DNA of 37,969 nucleotides from Frankia tisae (GTDB lineage Bacteria; Actinomycetota; Actinomycetes; Frankiales; Frankiaceae). Below the pieces are notes generated by a model. The model saw nothing but the letters and a program-made list of their open reading frames with translations, was not told the origin of the DNA and searched no databases. The position numbers and the translations under genes are program-made. The stretch's first letter is position 1; every line of letters begins with the position of its first letter. The stretch spans positions 1 to 37,969 of the forward strand of contig NZ_JANEZT010000013.1 in the NCBI RefSeq assembly GCF_025403405.1, read 5' to 3'. Below, one piece after another: positions 22,703 to 31,034 of the stretch.

Positions 22703-25700
22703 GTGACGGGATCACTACTGGGACGCATCGTCACGTTCTACTCATACAAGGGCGGGACCGGCCGCTCGATGGCACTGGCCAACATCGCCTGGCTGCTTGC
22801 CAGCAACGGCCGGCGCGTCCTCGTCGTGGACTGGGACCTGGAAGCGCCTGGCCTGCAGCGATACTTCCATCCGTTCCTGCACGACCCCGAGCTTCGCTCG
22901 ACCCGCGGGGTAATGGATCTGATCTGGGACTTCACCGCGACGGTGATGTCCCCACCGGTGCGCGGCGAGGAGGACTGGTTCGAACGAGCCACCGCGATCA
23001 CTCCCTATGCAGAGTCTCTGGATTGGGACTTCCCGAAGGACGGGACGATCGACTTCGTCTGTTCCGGTCGGCATGACCCGGCCTATTCTCAACGCCTGAG
23101 CACGTTCGACTGGAGCACGTTCTACGATGCGCACGGCGGCGCCGATTTTATCGATGCCCTTCGAGAGAATATGCGTTCCGCCTACGACTGGATACTCATC
23201 GACAGCCGGACCGGGCTAAGCGACACCGCGGGAATCTGCACAGTCCAGTTACCCGACATAGTCGTCAACTGTTTTACACTCAGTACCCAAAGCATCGAAG
23301 GTGCGGCCGCCGTCGCACGGTCAATCAGCGGCCGCAACGATTCCCATGATATTCGAATTTTCCCGGTCCCGATGCGAGTCGAAGACGGCGAGCAGAAGAA
23401 ACTTGAACTCGGGCGCGATCTCTCTCGGGCAACCTTTGATGTCTTCCTCCAGGAGCTGGATTCAGGCGAACGTGACCTGTACTGGGGTGACGTCGAGATA
23501 CCGTACAAGCCTTACTACGCCTACGAGGAGATTCTCGCCGTCTTCGGAGATCGGCCGCACCAGGAGGGAACGCTGCTCGCCGCCTACGAACGGCTGGCCT
23601 CTCATCTCACCGACCACGAGATAGACACCATGCCCGCGCTGAACGAGCGGCAACGCCGCCGCGTTCTGGCAGGCTTCGAGCGCACCCAGATCTCGATTCC
23701 GACCGACATCGTGGTCAGCTATGCCGCCGGAGATCGCAACTGGGCCGACTGGATCGTCACCGAGTTGACGGCGGTCGGCTTCGCCGTGACCCCGGAGCCG
23801 GTCGCAACCGAGCCGCCGGGTCGGATCGATGGTGTCTCGGCGGAATCCGATGGCGGCGCTGGGCGCAGAACGGTTGCCCTTCTGTCCGCTGCCTACGTCC
23901 GATCGGCTCAGGGGCAGGCAAGGTGGCGCCGGGCGATCGCCCGAGACCCGGATGGACTCGCTCGGCATCTTCTACCTGTGCGCATCGAGGACTTTGCGAT
24001 TCCAACCGAGTTCGGCGACCATGATCACACCGATTTCGTCGGCTTAGACGAGGCGCCCGCACGCCGAGCCCTGCTCGCCGCTGTAGGTCGCCCGCACCAG
24101 CGCGCGACGGTCGACCGGCCGCAGGCCGACGTGGCCGCCATCGTCCGGTTTCCCGGGGCGCCGCCGCAGATCTGGGCAGGCGTACCAGCGCGTAATCCTG
24201 CCTTTGTGGGCAGAGAAAACATGCTCGCCCACATCCGCGACCGCTTCGTCGGCAACGACGGCGCGCCAACCCACGCCCAGGTGCTGCAGGGTCTCGGCGG
24301 CGTGGGCAAGACCCAGCTCGCCGTGGAGTACGTGTACCGCTTCGGCGCCTCCTACGATCTGGTCTGTTGGGTGGGCTGTGACCAACCCGCGCTGGTCCGC
24401 AGCGGCCTGGCGGGCCTGGCACGGGAGCTTCGGCTACCCGTCAGGCCGGGCCACGAGCCGATCGACGATGTGCTGAACTCTCTGCGCCGAGGCGCTCCGT
24501 ACCGGCGCTGGTTACTCGTCCTTGACAGCGCGGACAGCCCCGACGAGATTATTCCACTGGTCCCGCACGGCCCGGGACATGTACTCATCACCTCCCGGAA
24601 CCAACGCTGGCAGGGACGCCAGGAACGCGTGGAGATAGGCGTGTTCAGCCGGGACGAAAGCATCGCTCTACTCCGTCGGCGGGCACCCACGCTGACCGCC
24701 GAGGTTGCCGCCCAGCTTGCCGAGGCACTCGGCGATCTACCGCTGGCCCTCGAACACGCGGGTGCCTGGCACGCCGAGACCGGGATGAGTGCCGAAAGCT
24801 ACCTTCGTCTCCTCGGCAGCAGTCCCGGCCCGCTGCTGTTGGAGGGAGAGATCCCCACCTATCCACGGCCCGTCGCCCGGACATGGCTGCTGTCGGTCGA
24901 GCGACTGCGCGAAAAGGTTCCCATCGCGGCCCGCCTCGCCGAGCTGTGCGCTTTCTTCGGACCGGAACCGATCGGCCTGCAGATCTTCACCGGGGACGGG
25001 CTGCGGGATCTCGCGGACCCGGGGGACCAGGTGTTTCGGAACCCGATCACGCTGGCCACCGCCGTACGGCACATCACCGAGCACGCGCTAGCCCGGGTCG
25101 ATGAGAAGGGCCAGAGCCTGGAGATGCACCGACTCGTGCAGGCGGTGATCCGAGACGACCTCGCGCCCGATCGACGAGCCGACGTCCGCCGCCGGGTCCA
25201 GACCCTACTCGCCGCCGCCAATCCCGGCAAACCGGATGATCCGGACAGTTGGCCCCGCTATGCTCTACTCCGTCCGCACATCGGGCCAGCCGGCGCGGCC
25301 CGTTCCGACTCGCCGGAGGTTTGCGGCCTGGTCGCCAACCTCGTGCGCAGCCTGTACATGCAACGCGATCACAGCGGCTGCCGAGAGCTCGCCGGCGAGA
25401 CACTCGCCGTCTGGCGGGACACCCTGGGCGAGGACGACCGGCGGACCCTGGAACTCGCCTTGGACCTCGCCGACAGTCTGCGGGCTTTGGGCGAGCCAGA
25501 GCAGGCCCGGGGCCTGGACCAGTCGGCCAGGCAGCGACTGCTGCACACTCTCGGTCCCGATGCTCCGCTTTCCCTGCGAGCAGCGATGGCGCTGGGTGGC
25601 GATCTGCGCGGAATGCGCAGCTACCAGGAGGCTCGCTCGCTGGACGAGGAGACCTACGAAAGATTTCGCGCCCACGGCTTGCTAGACGAACCCGACAGGA

Positions 25701-26638
25701 TCAAGATTGCCAATAATCTCGCGGTGTCCCTACGCTTCGTGGGCGATTTCGAGCATGCCCTCGAACTTAGCCGGGACGTATATGAAAGAGTACGCCGACT
25801 GCGCGTCAAAAATGTCGTCTCCGAACTCCAGTTCGCCGACAGCCACGCTCGGGATCTGCGAGAGTTCGGCCAGTACCGGGAATCCCTCCTGATCCTGAAG
25901 GCGACGGTAGCCCGGTGCCGCGATATTCTCGGAAATGATCATGCCGACACTCTCCGATCGCTACGCAACTATGCGATCTCATTGCGCTGGTGCGGCCAGG
26001 TCGAACGCGCCCGCAGGGAGTCCGTCCACGCCCTCGACATGTTTCGCGCCCGGGTCGGTCGAGATCATCCGGAGACTCTGGCAACCGCAGTAAGCCTGGT
26101 CTGCGACCTGTGTCTGGCCCAAGATGCCTCGGCCGCGCGCAACCTGGCAGAAGAAACATCCCGGCGCGCCCACAGTCGGCTTGGACCGGACAGTCTCTAC
26201 ACACTCGCCGCAGCGAATTCACTGATTATGGCGTATCGTCTGGATGGCAGCACGATCACTGCCATCCAACTCGCAGAACAGACGGTCGAAAGACTGAGGA
26301 CCTCTCTACCGGAGGATCATCCGTTCATATTCTACTGCACCGCTAATCTTGCAAACTGCTATTATGATGCGAACAATTTCATACGCGCGCATGAGCTCGA
26401 CCAGAACGTCGAGTCCCACCTGCGAGCGAAACTCGGCAACGGCCACCCGCTCACGATGCTTGTCGCCGCGAATCATGCCGCCAGCCTGACGAAGACGGGC
26501 CAGGAATCGACCGGGCTCGCGGTGCGGGAAAGCGCACTGACAGATCTCGAAGCAAGCCTCGGATCAGACCATCCGAGTACCGAACGAGTGCGCAACGGCG
26601 TCCGTATAGATCTTGAGATCGACCCTCCGCCGCCCTGA
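22703..26638 (+). CDS. fxsT: FxsT-like protein: KGGTGR P-loop, TIR-like, NB-ARC and TPR domains
   Basis: This 1311-residue protein combines four parts. Residues 1-290 are a ParA/MinD-like NTPase with the deviant Walker A KGGTGRS (16-22), VLVVDWDLEAPGLQRYF and ILIDSRTGLSDTAG. Residues about 330-465 are TIR-like (TDIVVSYAAGDRNWADWIVT), but the catalytic Glu position reads Arg in QARWRRAI. Residues about 490-840 are an NB-ARC switch with LQGLGGVGKTQLA (Lys536) and LGDLPLALEHAGAWH. Residues about 880-1300 are TPRs with LGRDHPETLATA-type repeats, ending DPPPP. The GTG at 22703 has AGGGG upstream and follows fxsC by nine bases. Three TTA codons (23249, 24044, 24512) and a lower GC content near both ends set it apart from its neighbours. 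The likely role is sensing or signalling in the FxSxx system; the ligand is unknown. Confidence 0.88.
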   Translation: MTGSLLGRIVTFYSYKGGTGRSMALANIAWLLASNGRRVLVVDWDLEAPGLQRYFHPFLHDPELRSTRGVMDLIWDFTATVMSPPVRGEEDWFERATAITPYAESLDWDFPKDGTIDFVCSGRHDPAYSQRLSTFDWSTFYDAHGGADFIDALRENMRSAYDWILIDSRTGLSDTAGICTVQLPDIVVNCFTLSTQSIEGAAAVARSISGRNDSHDIRIFPVPMRVEDGEQKKLELGRDLSRATFDVFLQELDSGERDLYWGDVEIPYKPYYAYEEILAVFGDRPHQEGTLLAAYERLASHLTDHEIDTMPALNERQRRRVLAGFERTQISIPTDIVVSYAAGDRNWADWIVTELTAVGFAVTPEPVATEPPGRIDGVSAESDGGAGRRTVALLSAAYVRSAQGQARWRRAIARDPDGLARHLLPVRIEDFAIPTEFGDHDHTDFVGLDEAPARRALLAAVGRPHQRATVDRPQADVAAIVRFPGAPPQIWAGVPARNPAFVGRENMLAHIRDRFVGNDGAPTHAQVLQGLGGVGKTQLAVEYVYRFGASYDLVCWVGCDQPALVRSGLAGLARELRLPVRPGHEPIDDVLNSLRRGAPYRRWLLVLDSADSPDEIIPLVPHGPGHVLITSRNQRWQGRQERVEIGVFSRDESIALLRRRAPTLTAEVAAQLAEALGDLPLALEHAGAWHAETGMSAESYLRLLGSSPGPLLLEGEIPTYPRPVARTWLLSVERLREKVPIAARLAELCAFFGPEPIGLQIFTGDGLRDLADPGDQVFRNPITLATAVRHITEHALARVDEKGQSLEMHRLVQAVIRDDLAPDRRADVRRRVQTLLAAANPGKPDDPDSWPRYALLRPHIGPAGAARSDSPEVCGLVANLVRSLYMQRDHSGCRELAGETLAVWRDTLGEDDRRTLELALDLADSLRALGEPEQARGLDQSARQRLLHTLGPDAPLSLRAAMALGGDLRGMRSYQEARSLDEETYERFRAHGLLDEPDRIKIANNLAVSLRFVGDFEHALELSRDVYERVRRLRVKNVVSELQFADSHARDLREFGQYRESLLILKATVARCRDILGNDHADTLRSLRNYAISLRWCGQVERARRESVHALDMFRARVGRDHPETLATAVSLVCDLCLAQDASAARNLAEETSRRAHSRLGPDSLYTLAAANSLIMAYRLDGSTITAIQLAEQTVERLRTSLPEDHPFIFYCTANLANCYYDANNFIRAHELDQNVESHLRAKLGNGHPLTMLVAANHAASLTKTGQESTGLAVRESALTDLEASLGSDHPSTERVRNGVRIDLEIDPPPP

Positions 26639-26655
26639 GTTCAGCACCGAGCGGT

Positions 26656-26844
26656 TCATCGACCGTCGTCAGAACGAACGCTCGAGTTGAACCCTGACTG
26701 TGAGGCGGTCGGGCTCTCGGCCTCCTGACGCAGCCTGGCCAGGGCGCGCAGGAGGTGGGGGTTCGAATGGTCGCCGAGCTCGGCGAGTCCTGTCCTGGAC
26801 AGGTCGGGCAGAACCGACTCGAACACGTTGTCCCCGTCGATCAT
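26656..26844 (-). CDS. Second FxsA-like precursor peptide with C-terminal extension
   Basis: This 62-residue frame starts at the ATG at 26844, with GGGAG ten bases upstream, and ends at TGA 26656-26658, 17 bases from the convergent fxsT stop. The leader has VLPDLSRTGLAELGDHSNPH (11-30) and LLRALARL, which lines up with the first precursor (LPDxS, NP, RL, EA). The core has GFNSSV at 51-56, with Phe52 at exactly the same residue number as in the first precursor. The peptide then continues six residues, RSDDGR, beyond the FxSxx motif. It has no modifying enzyme next to it, so modification would have to be by FxsB encoded 6 kb away. It was found by reading the sequence and could be missed by automated annotation. 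Expression is unproven. Confidence 0.72.
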   Translation of the reverse strand: MIDGDNVFESVLPDLSRTGLAELGDHSNPHLLRALARLRQEAESPTASQSGFNSSVRSDDGR

Positions 26845-27445
26845 GCGTTGGTCGCTCCCGTCGTGGCTCCGGCCCCGCGCGGCTGGCGTCAGGTGCAGCG
26901 TACGGGCAGGTCGTCAACCCACCGACAACACCGCGGACAGTGCGCGCGAGTCGTCCGTCACCCCGTCTGTCCAGCAGCTGCCAGCGCGGCTCACCACCGC
27001 GTCTCGAGTCGCCCTGGCCGGCCGGCAGAGCGAACGGAAAGCCGCAGTTCACCGGCAGTCACAATTCGATGGCATCAGGCGAACCGGCGGCGGCGCCGCT
27101 CGGCCTCCAGTGATCCTCCGCCGGACGGATTCGACGAGCGGCCGGATCGGGCACATCGGGCCATCCTCCGAACGGGGGATGGCAGCCGATCCGCGGCCCG
27201 CAGATCGGACCGCTCACCACACCTGTTGACTGTGATCTGGGCGACCTGTTTAGGTCGGATGGCGAGATGCGGCATAGCTCACACTCCGCACGTCATCCTG
27301 GTGCCCAGCCGCCCGTCGGCTCCGGGCCCCGCCGAAGGGTCGGGGGCCGGTCAGGTTCAAGGGTGGGCGCGGAGGCGATCGCAGGATCGCTGGTGGGAGC
27401 ACGCCGGCATCCGAGGTGTCCTGTCGTCCATGCGGGGAGTGGCCC
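26845..27445. other. 601-base spacer between second precursor and acyl-CoA dehydrogenase
   Basis: The two genes diverge here. Open frames cross the region but none is protein-like. A possible promoter with an overlapping palindrome lies at 27226-27257, pointing toward the acyl-CoA dehydrogenase genes. Confidence 0.4.
27226..27257 (+). promoter_or_regulatory. Possible promoter with overlapping palindrome
   Basis: TTGACT (27226-27231) is a good -35. Seventeen bases later TTTAGG is a poor -10. The palindrome CGACCT GTTT AGGTCG (27242-27257) covers the -10 position, as an operator would. It lies about 190 bases before the first acyl-CoA dehydrogenase gene. Confidence 0.3.
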
Positions 27446-28636
27446 ATGAGCTCGGAGTTCGCCTGGTCCACTGAGCAGGTCGAGCTGCGCCGGACGGTGC
27501 GTGCGTTCGCCGCGGCGGCCTCCCCGCAGGAGGAGGTCCGACGGCTGATGGCGTCGCCGCTCGGCCACGATCCGGCCGTGTGGTCCCGGCTCGGCGAGGA
27601 ACTCGGCGTGCTCGGCCTCGCCGCGGACGAGGAGTACGGCGGCGCCGGCGACGGGCTGGTCTCCCAGGCGGTGGTGATCGAGGAGCTCGGCCGGGCCCTC
27701 GTGTGCGGGCCGCTGCTCGGGTCGGTGATCCTCGGCGCCACGGCCCTTGGCGCGCTGAACGACACCGCGGCGCGGGCCGAGCTGTTACCAGGGCTCGTCG
27801 AGGGCCGGACGTCCGCCGCGCTGGCGGCGCCGCTGCATAGGGGCGGGTTCGATCCGGCCGCCGTCACCGTGACCGCCACCGCACACCAGCGCGCCGCCTC
27901 GCCGGACGGCGCCGCGACCGCCGGGTACACGCTGCGCGGATCCGTCCCGCATGTGCTGGACGGCGCCGCGGCGGACCTGCTGCTGGTGGCCGCGACGATC
28001 GGCGGCGCGGACACGGACGACGACGATGACGCGGTCGGGCTGTTCGCGGTGAACGCCGGCGCGGCCGGCCTGATTCGGGAGTCCGCGCCGACGATGGACC
28101 TCACCCGCCGGCAGGCGACCGTGAGCTTCAACGACGTCCCGGCCCGGCTGCTCGCCGCGGCGCCGGAGGCCGCGGCCGTTCTCGCCACCACCGCGGAGAC
28201 CGCCGCCGTGCTGCTGGCCGCCGAGCAGGTCGGCGCCGCCCAGTACCTGCTCGATCTCTCCGTCGAGTACGCCAGGACCCGGCTGCAGTTCGGCCGGCCG
28301 ATCGGGTCGTTCCAGGCGGTCAAGCATCTGTGTGCCGACATGCTGGTGCTGGTCGAACAGGCTCGCTCGGTGGCTTACCACGGGGCATGGGCGCTCGACG
28401 AGGGCACCGACGACCCGCGGATCGCGGCAAGCCTCGCGCAGTCGGTCTGCTCGAAGGCCTTCACCCAGGTCGCGGCGATGACCGTGCAGGTGCACGGCGG
28501 GATCGGTTTCACCTGGGAGCATCCCGCGCACCTCTACCTCAAGCGGGCCTACACCGACGCGGCCCTGTTCGGCAGCGCCGAGACGCACCAGGAACGGCTG
28601 GCGCAGCTCGTCCTCGACGAGGCCGGCGCGCCGTAA
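27446..28636 (+). CDS. Acyl-CoA dehydrogenase-family subunit, apparently without catalytic Glu
   Basis: This flavoprotein-family subunit has 396 residues, typical for the family. Visible features are LGVLGLAADEEYGGAGDGLV, YARTRLQFGRPIGSFQAVKH and VQVHGGIGFTWEHPAHLYLK. At the position where active enzymes carry the catalytic Glu of the YEGTSQI motif it reads LFGSAETHQERL, so the base is missing. Such subunits form alpha2-beta2 heteromers with an active partner in actinobacterial steroid and side-chain degradation. GGGGAG six bases upstream supports the ATG at 27446. One TTA codon occurs at 27785. The adjacent gene at 28708 probably supplies the partner. Confidence 0.9.
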   Translation: MSSEFAWSTEQVELRRTVRAFAAAASPQEEVRRLMASPLGHDPAVWSRLGEELGVLGLAADEEYGGAGDGLVSQAVVIEELGRALVCGPLLGSVILGATALGALNDTAARAELLPGLVEGRTSAALAAPLHRGGFDPAAVTVTATAHQRAASPDGAATAGYTLRGSVPHVLDGAAADLLLVAATIGGADTDDDDDAVGLFAVNAGAAGLIRESAPTMDLTRRQATVSFNDVPARLLAAAPEAAAVLATTAETAAVLLAAEQVGAAQYLLDLSVEYARTRLQFGRPIGSFQAVKHLCADMLVLVEQARSVAYHGAWALDEGTDDPRIAASLAQSVCSKAFTQVAAMTVQVHGGIGFTWEHPAHLYLKRAYTDAALFGSAETHQERLAQLVLDEAGAP

Positions 28637-28707
28637 GCACGCAGGCGGACCATCAGGCAGGACGACGTGGCATAGACGACGTGACAGATGACAGGCGGGA
28701 GACGGCG

Positions 28708-29913
28708 ATGAGCGCCGACACGGCCGACGCCCTGGCTGCGGCGGGGACTTCGCAGGACGACGATCGGGGGCGCGTCGAACGGGCCGCCCGCGGGGTGCTC
28801 GCCGGCATCGACCCGGCCACCGCGACGACGGCGGAGTTCCTCGGCGCCTGCTACGACGCTGGCCTGGCCTGGGTGCACTTCCCCGTCGGTTTCGGTGGGC
28901 TCGGGCTGCCCGCGGGGCTGCAGGCTGCCGCCGACGCGATCCTGGCGGCCGGCGGGCGGCCCGACCCGTTCCTGAACAACCCGATCGGCGTCGGGATGGC
29001 CGGCCCGACCCTGCACGGTCACGCCGGTGAGGAGCTGCGTGCGAAGCTGCTACGCCCGCTGTACACGGGCGAGCAGATGTGGGCCCAGCTGTTCAGCGAG
29101 CCGGGTGCGGGCTCCGACCTCGCCGGGCTGTCGACCCGCGCGGTGCGCGACGGCGACGGGTGGGTGGTCGACGGCCAGAAGGTGTGGACGAGCCTCGCGC
29201 ACCTGGCGAGCTGGGCGCTGCTGCTGGCCCGGACCGACCCGGATCTGCCCAAGCACCGCGGTCTGACGTACTTCATCGTCGACATGCACGCCTCCGGCGT
29301 CGAGGTCCGGCCGCTGCGGCAGGCGACCGGCCAGGCTGAGTTCAACGAGGTCTACCTGACCGGCGTGCGCATCCCGGACACCCAGCGCCTGGGTGACGTC
29401 GGCCAGGGCTGGAACGTGGCGATGACGACGCTGATGAACGAGCGATCCGCGATCGGCGACTCCGCCCTCGGCCGCGGCTCCGGCACGATCGCCGACGCGC
29501 TGGGGCTGTGGCGGGACCGGCCCGACCTGCACAGCCCGGCGCTGCGGCTGCGGCTGGCCGACCTGTGGACGCAGGCCGAGGCGTACCGGCTCACCGGGGA
29601 GCGCGCCCGGGTCGCTCGCACCGCCGGGCCGCCTGGGCCGGAGGCGTCCATCGGCAAGCTTGTCGGCGCCGAGCTGAACCAGAAGATCTATGACTTCTGC
29701 ATGGACATGCTCGGCCCCGAGGGCACCCTCTACGACTCCTACGACGACCCCGCCGACACCCTGCAGCGCCGGTTCCTGCGGGCGCGGGCGAACACAATCG
29801 AGGGCGGGACGTCGCAGATCCTGCGCAACGTCCTGGGCGAACGGGTGCTCCGGTTGCCCGGCGACGTCCGCGTCGACACCGGAAAACCCTGGCGGGACAT
29901 CCCGCGCGGCTGA
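28708..29913 (+). CDS. Acyl-CoA dehydrogenase, likely active partner subunit
   Basis: This 401-residue FAD enzyme oxidises acyl-CoA to trans-2-enoyl-CoA. Motifs are WVHFPVGFGGLGLPAGLQ, the FAD-binding LFSEPGAGSDLAGLSTRA, GWVVDGQKVWTSLAH, and near the C-terminus ARANTIEGGTSQILRNVLGE, which contains the Glu expected as catalytic base. It follows the first dehydrogenase by 71 bases in the same direction, so the two are probably co-transcribed and may form a heterotetramer like the FadE26/FadE27 type. GGGAG upstream supports the ATG at 28708. The natural acyl-CoA is unknown; no other beta-oxidation gene is adjacent. Confidence 0.9.
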   Translation: MSADTADALAAAGTSQDDDRGRVERAARGVLAGIDPATATTAEFLGACYDAGLAWVHFPVGFGGLGLPAGLQAAADAILAAGGRPDPFLNNPIGVGMAGPTLHGHAGEELRAKLLRPLYTGEQMWAQLFSEPGAGSDLAGLSTRAVRDGDGWVVDGQKVWTSLAHLASWALLLARTDPDLPKHRGLTYFIVDMHASGVEVRPLRQATGQAEFNEVYLTGVRIPDTQRLGDVGQGWNVAMTTLMNERSAIGDSALGRGSGTIADALGLWRDRPDLHSPALRLRLADLWTQAEAYRLTGERARVARTAGPPGPEASIGKLVGAELNQKIYDFCMDMLGPEGTLYDSYDDPADTLQRRFLRARANTIEGGTSQILRNVLGERVLRLPGDVRVDTGKPWRDIPRG

Positions 29914-30031
29914 TTCCACCCGGCACCGACCCATCCGTCCCTAACCACCCGGCGCCGGCCGTCCACGGTCAGATCTCGGCGCGCTCGCGCCAGCCCGCGA
30001 GGGCCGGTGTCGCAACACCGTTACCCGAACG

Positions 30032-30703
30032 ATGCCGCGAACGGGCAGGATCGGACAGGTGCGCACACGGCGGGCGTCCCCGGAGGACTGGGACACGATC
30101 TGGCCGGTCTGGCGAGCCGTCGTGATCGAGGGCGAGACCTGCCCCTGGGAACCGGACACCGGCGAGGAGACCGCCCGAGCCGTCTGGATGCTCCCGCGGC
30201 CGGCCGCGGTGCTGGTCATGGAGCAGGACACGGCATCCGACGAGGGGCTGGACAACGCTCGGGACGAGGGGTTGGGTGCGACGACCGTGGTCGCGACCGC
30301 GCTGCTGACCCCGAGCCTGCCGGGTCTCGGCGACCATGTCGTGCAGGCCATGTTGTTGGTCGACCCGAAGCAGATCGACCAGGGGGGGCCGCGCGCCGGC
30401 GGCAGCCAGTACGACGACCACGGGCCCTACGGTGGCCCTGCGTCCCCCACCCGTGGGCGTGCCGGCGGTCACTGGGAAAGCGTGAGCCGCCAGGCTGCCG
30501 AAGAAATGATCGAATATGCCACCGACCTGGGGTACCAGGCGATGCAGGTGCACGTCGTCGCCGCCAACCCGAGGCTGGTCTCGCTGTGGCGTTCGCTGGC
30601 GTTCCGCCAGGTCGGCACGCTACCCGCCGCGTTCCGCCACCCCTGGCTCGGCAACGTCGACCTTTACGTCATGTACCGCTTCCTGCCCCCGCGCGAACGC
30701 TGA
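30032..30703 (+). CDS. GNAT-family N-acetyltransferase
   Basis: This protein has the GNAT fold seen in small-molecule and protein N-acetyltransferases. It begins VRTRRASPEDWDTIWPVWRA, with GETCPWEPDTGEETARAVWM following, and the C-terminal part has MIEYATDLGYQAMQVHVVAA then NPRLVSLWRSLAFRQVGTLP, typical of motif B in this family. A roughly 45-residue low-complexity insert (about 120-150) replaces part of the region around the acetyl-CoA loop, whose R/Q-x-x-G-x-G/A signature is not clear. The protein may thus be longer or less active than standard relatives. The ATG at 30032 has no strong ribosome binding site. Substrate unknown. Confidence 0.8.
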   Translation: MPRTGRIGQVRTRRASPEDWDTIWPVWRAVVIEGETCPWEPDTGEETARAVWMLPRPAAVLVMEQDTASDEGLDNARDEGLGATTVVATALLTPSLPGLGDHVVQAMLLVDPKQIDQGGPRAGGSQYDDHGPYGGPASPTRGRAGGHWESVSRQAAEEMIEYATDLGYQAMQVHVVAANPRLVSLWRSLAFRQVGTLPAAFRHPWLGNVDLYVMYRFLPPRER

Positions 30704-31034
30704 CTCCACCGGGGCCGGGACACCAGCTCAGGCAGCTCAGGCAGCTCAGGCGGCCTGCGGTGCGGTCCGGTCGAAGAGCAGGGCCCCGGCAAGTCTGCTG
30801 GGTAGCGACTCGCGGGTCGTGCTGGATGTTTCCGGTGGGGGTGGGGCGTGGTGGGCTGCCAGGGCTCGGGCCCCAAAAAGACTCGAAGTGGGCTATGGCC
30901 GGGCCTGGGCTGGCGCGAACGCCCGTGGGCTGTTACCCGCCGGACGGCTATGGCACGGATCACTTCTTGAGTCGCCAGATCACGGGCAGAGCACCCGAGG
31001 AACCCTGCCCCCACTAGGGACGAGGAGCCTGCCT
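30704..31034. other. 331-base leader region of the MscS-type gene
   Basis: No protein-like frame was found. The stretch is G-rich with several possible stems. A 9-bp unit CAGCTCAGG is repeated three times at 30724-30750, 20 bases after the acetyltransferase stop. A structured leader is possible, but I could not match it to a known riboswitch class. Confidence 0.35.
30724..30750. repeat. Three exact copies of a 9-bp unit
   Basis: CAGCTCAGG is repeated three times without interruption shortly after the stop of the acetyltransferase gene. Confidence 0.9.

Noticed and set aside
11761-26844. Phage-defence island containing known systems
   Set aside because: TIR and STAND proteins are present, but no known defence nuclease, CBASS cyclase, Thoeris pair or phage gene was seen. 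The radical SAM and precursor genes point to the FxSxx peptide system instead.
30704-31034. Riboswitch upstream of the MscS gene
   Set aside because: Long G-rich leader, but no match to the c-di-AMP or other riboswitch consensus could be made by eye.
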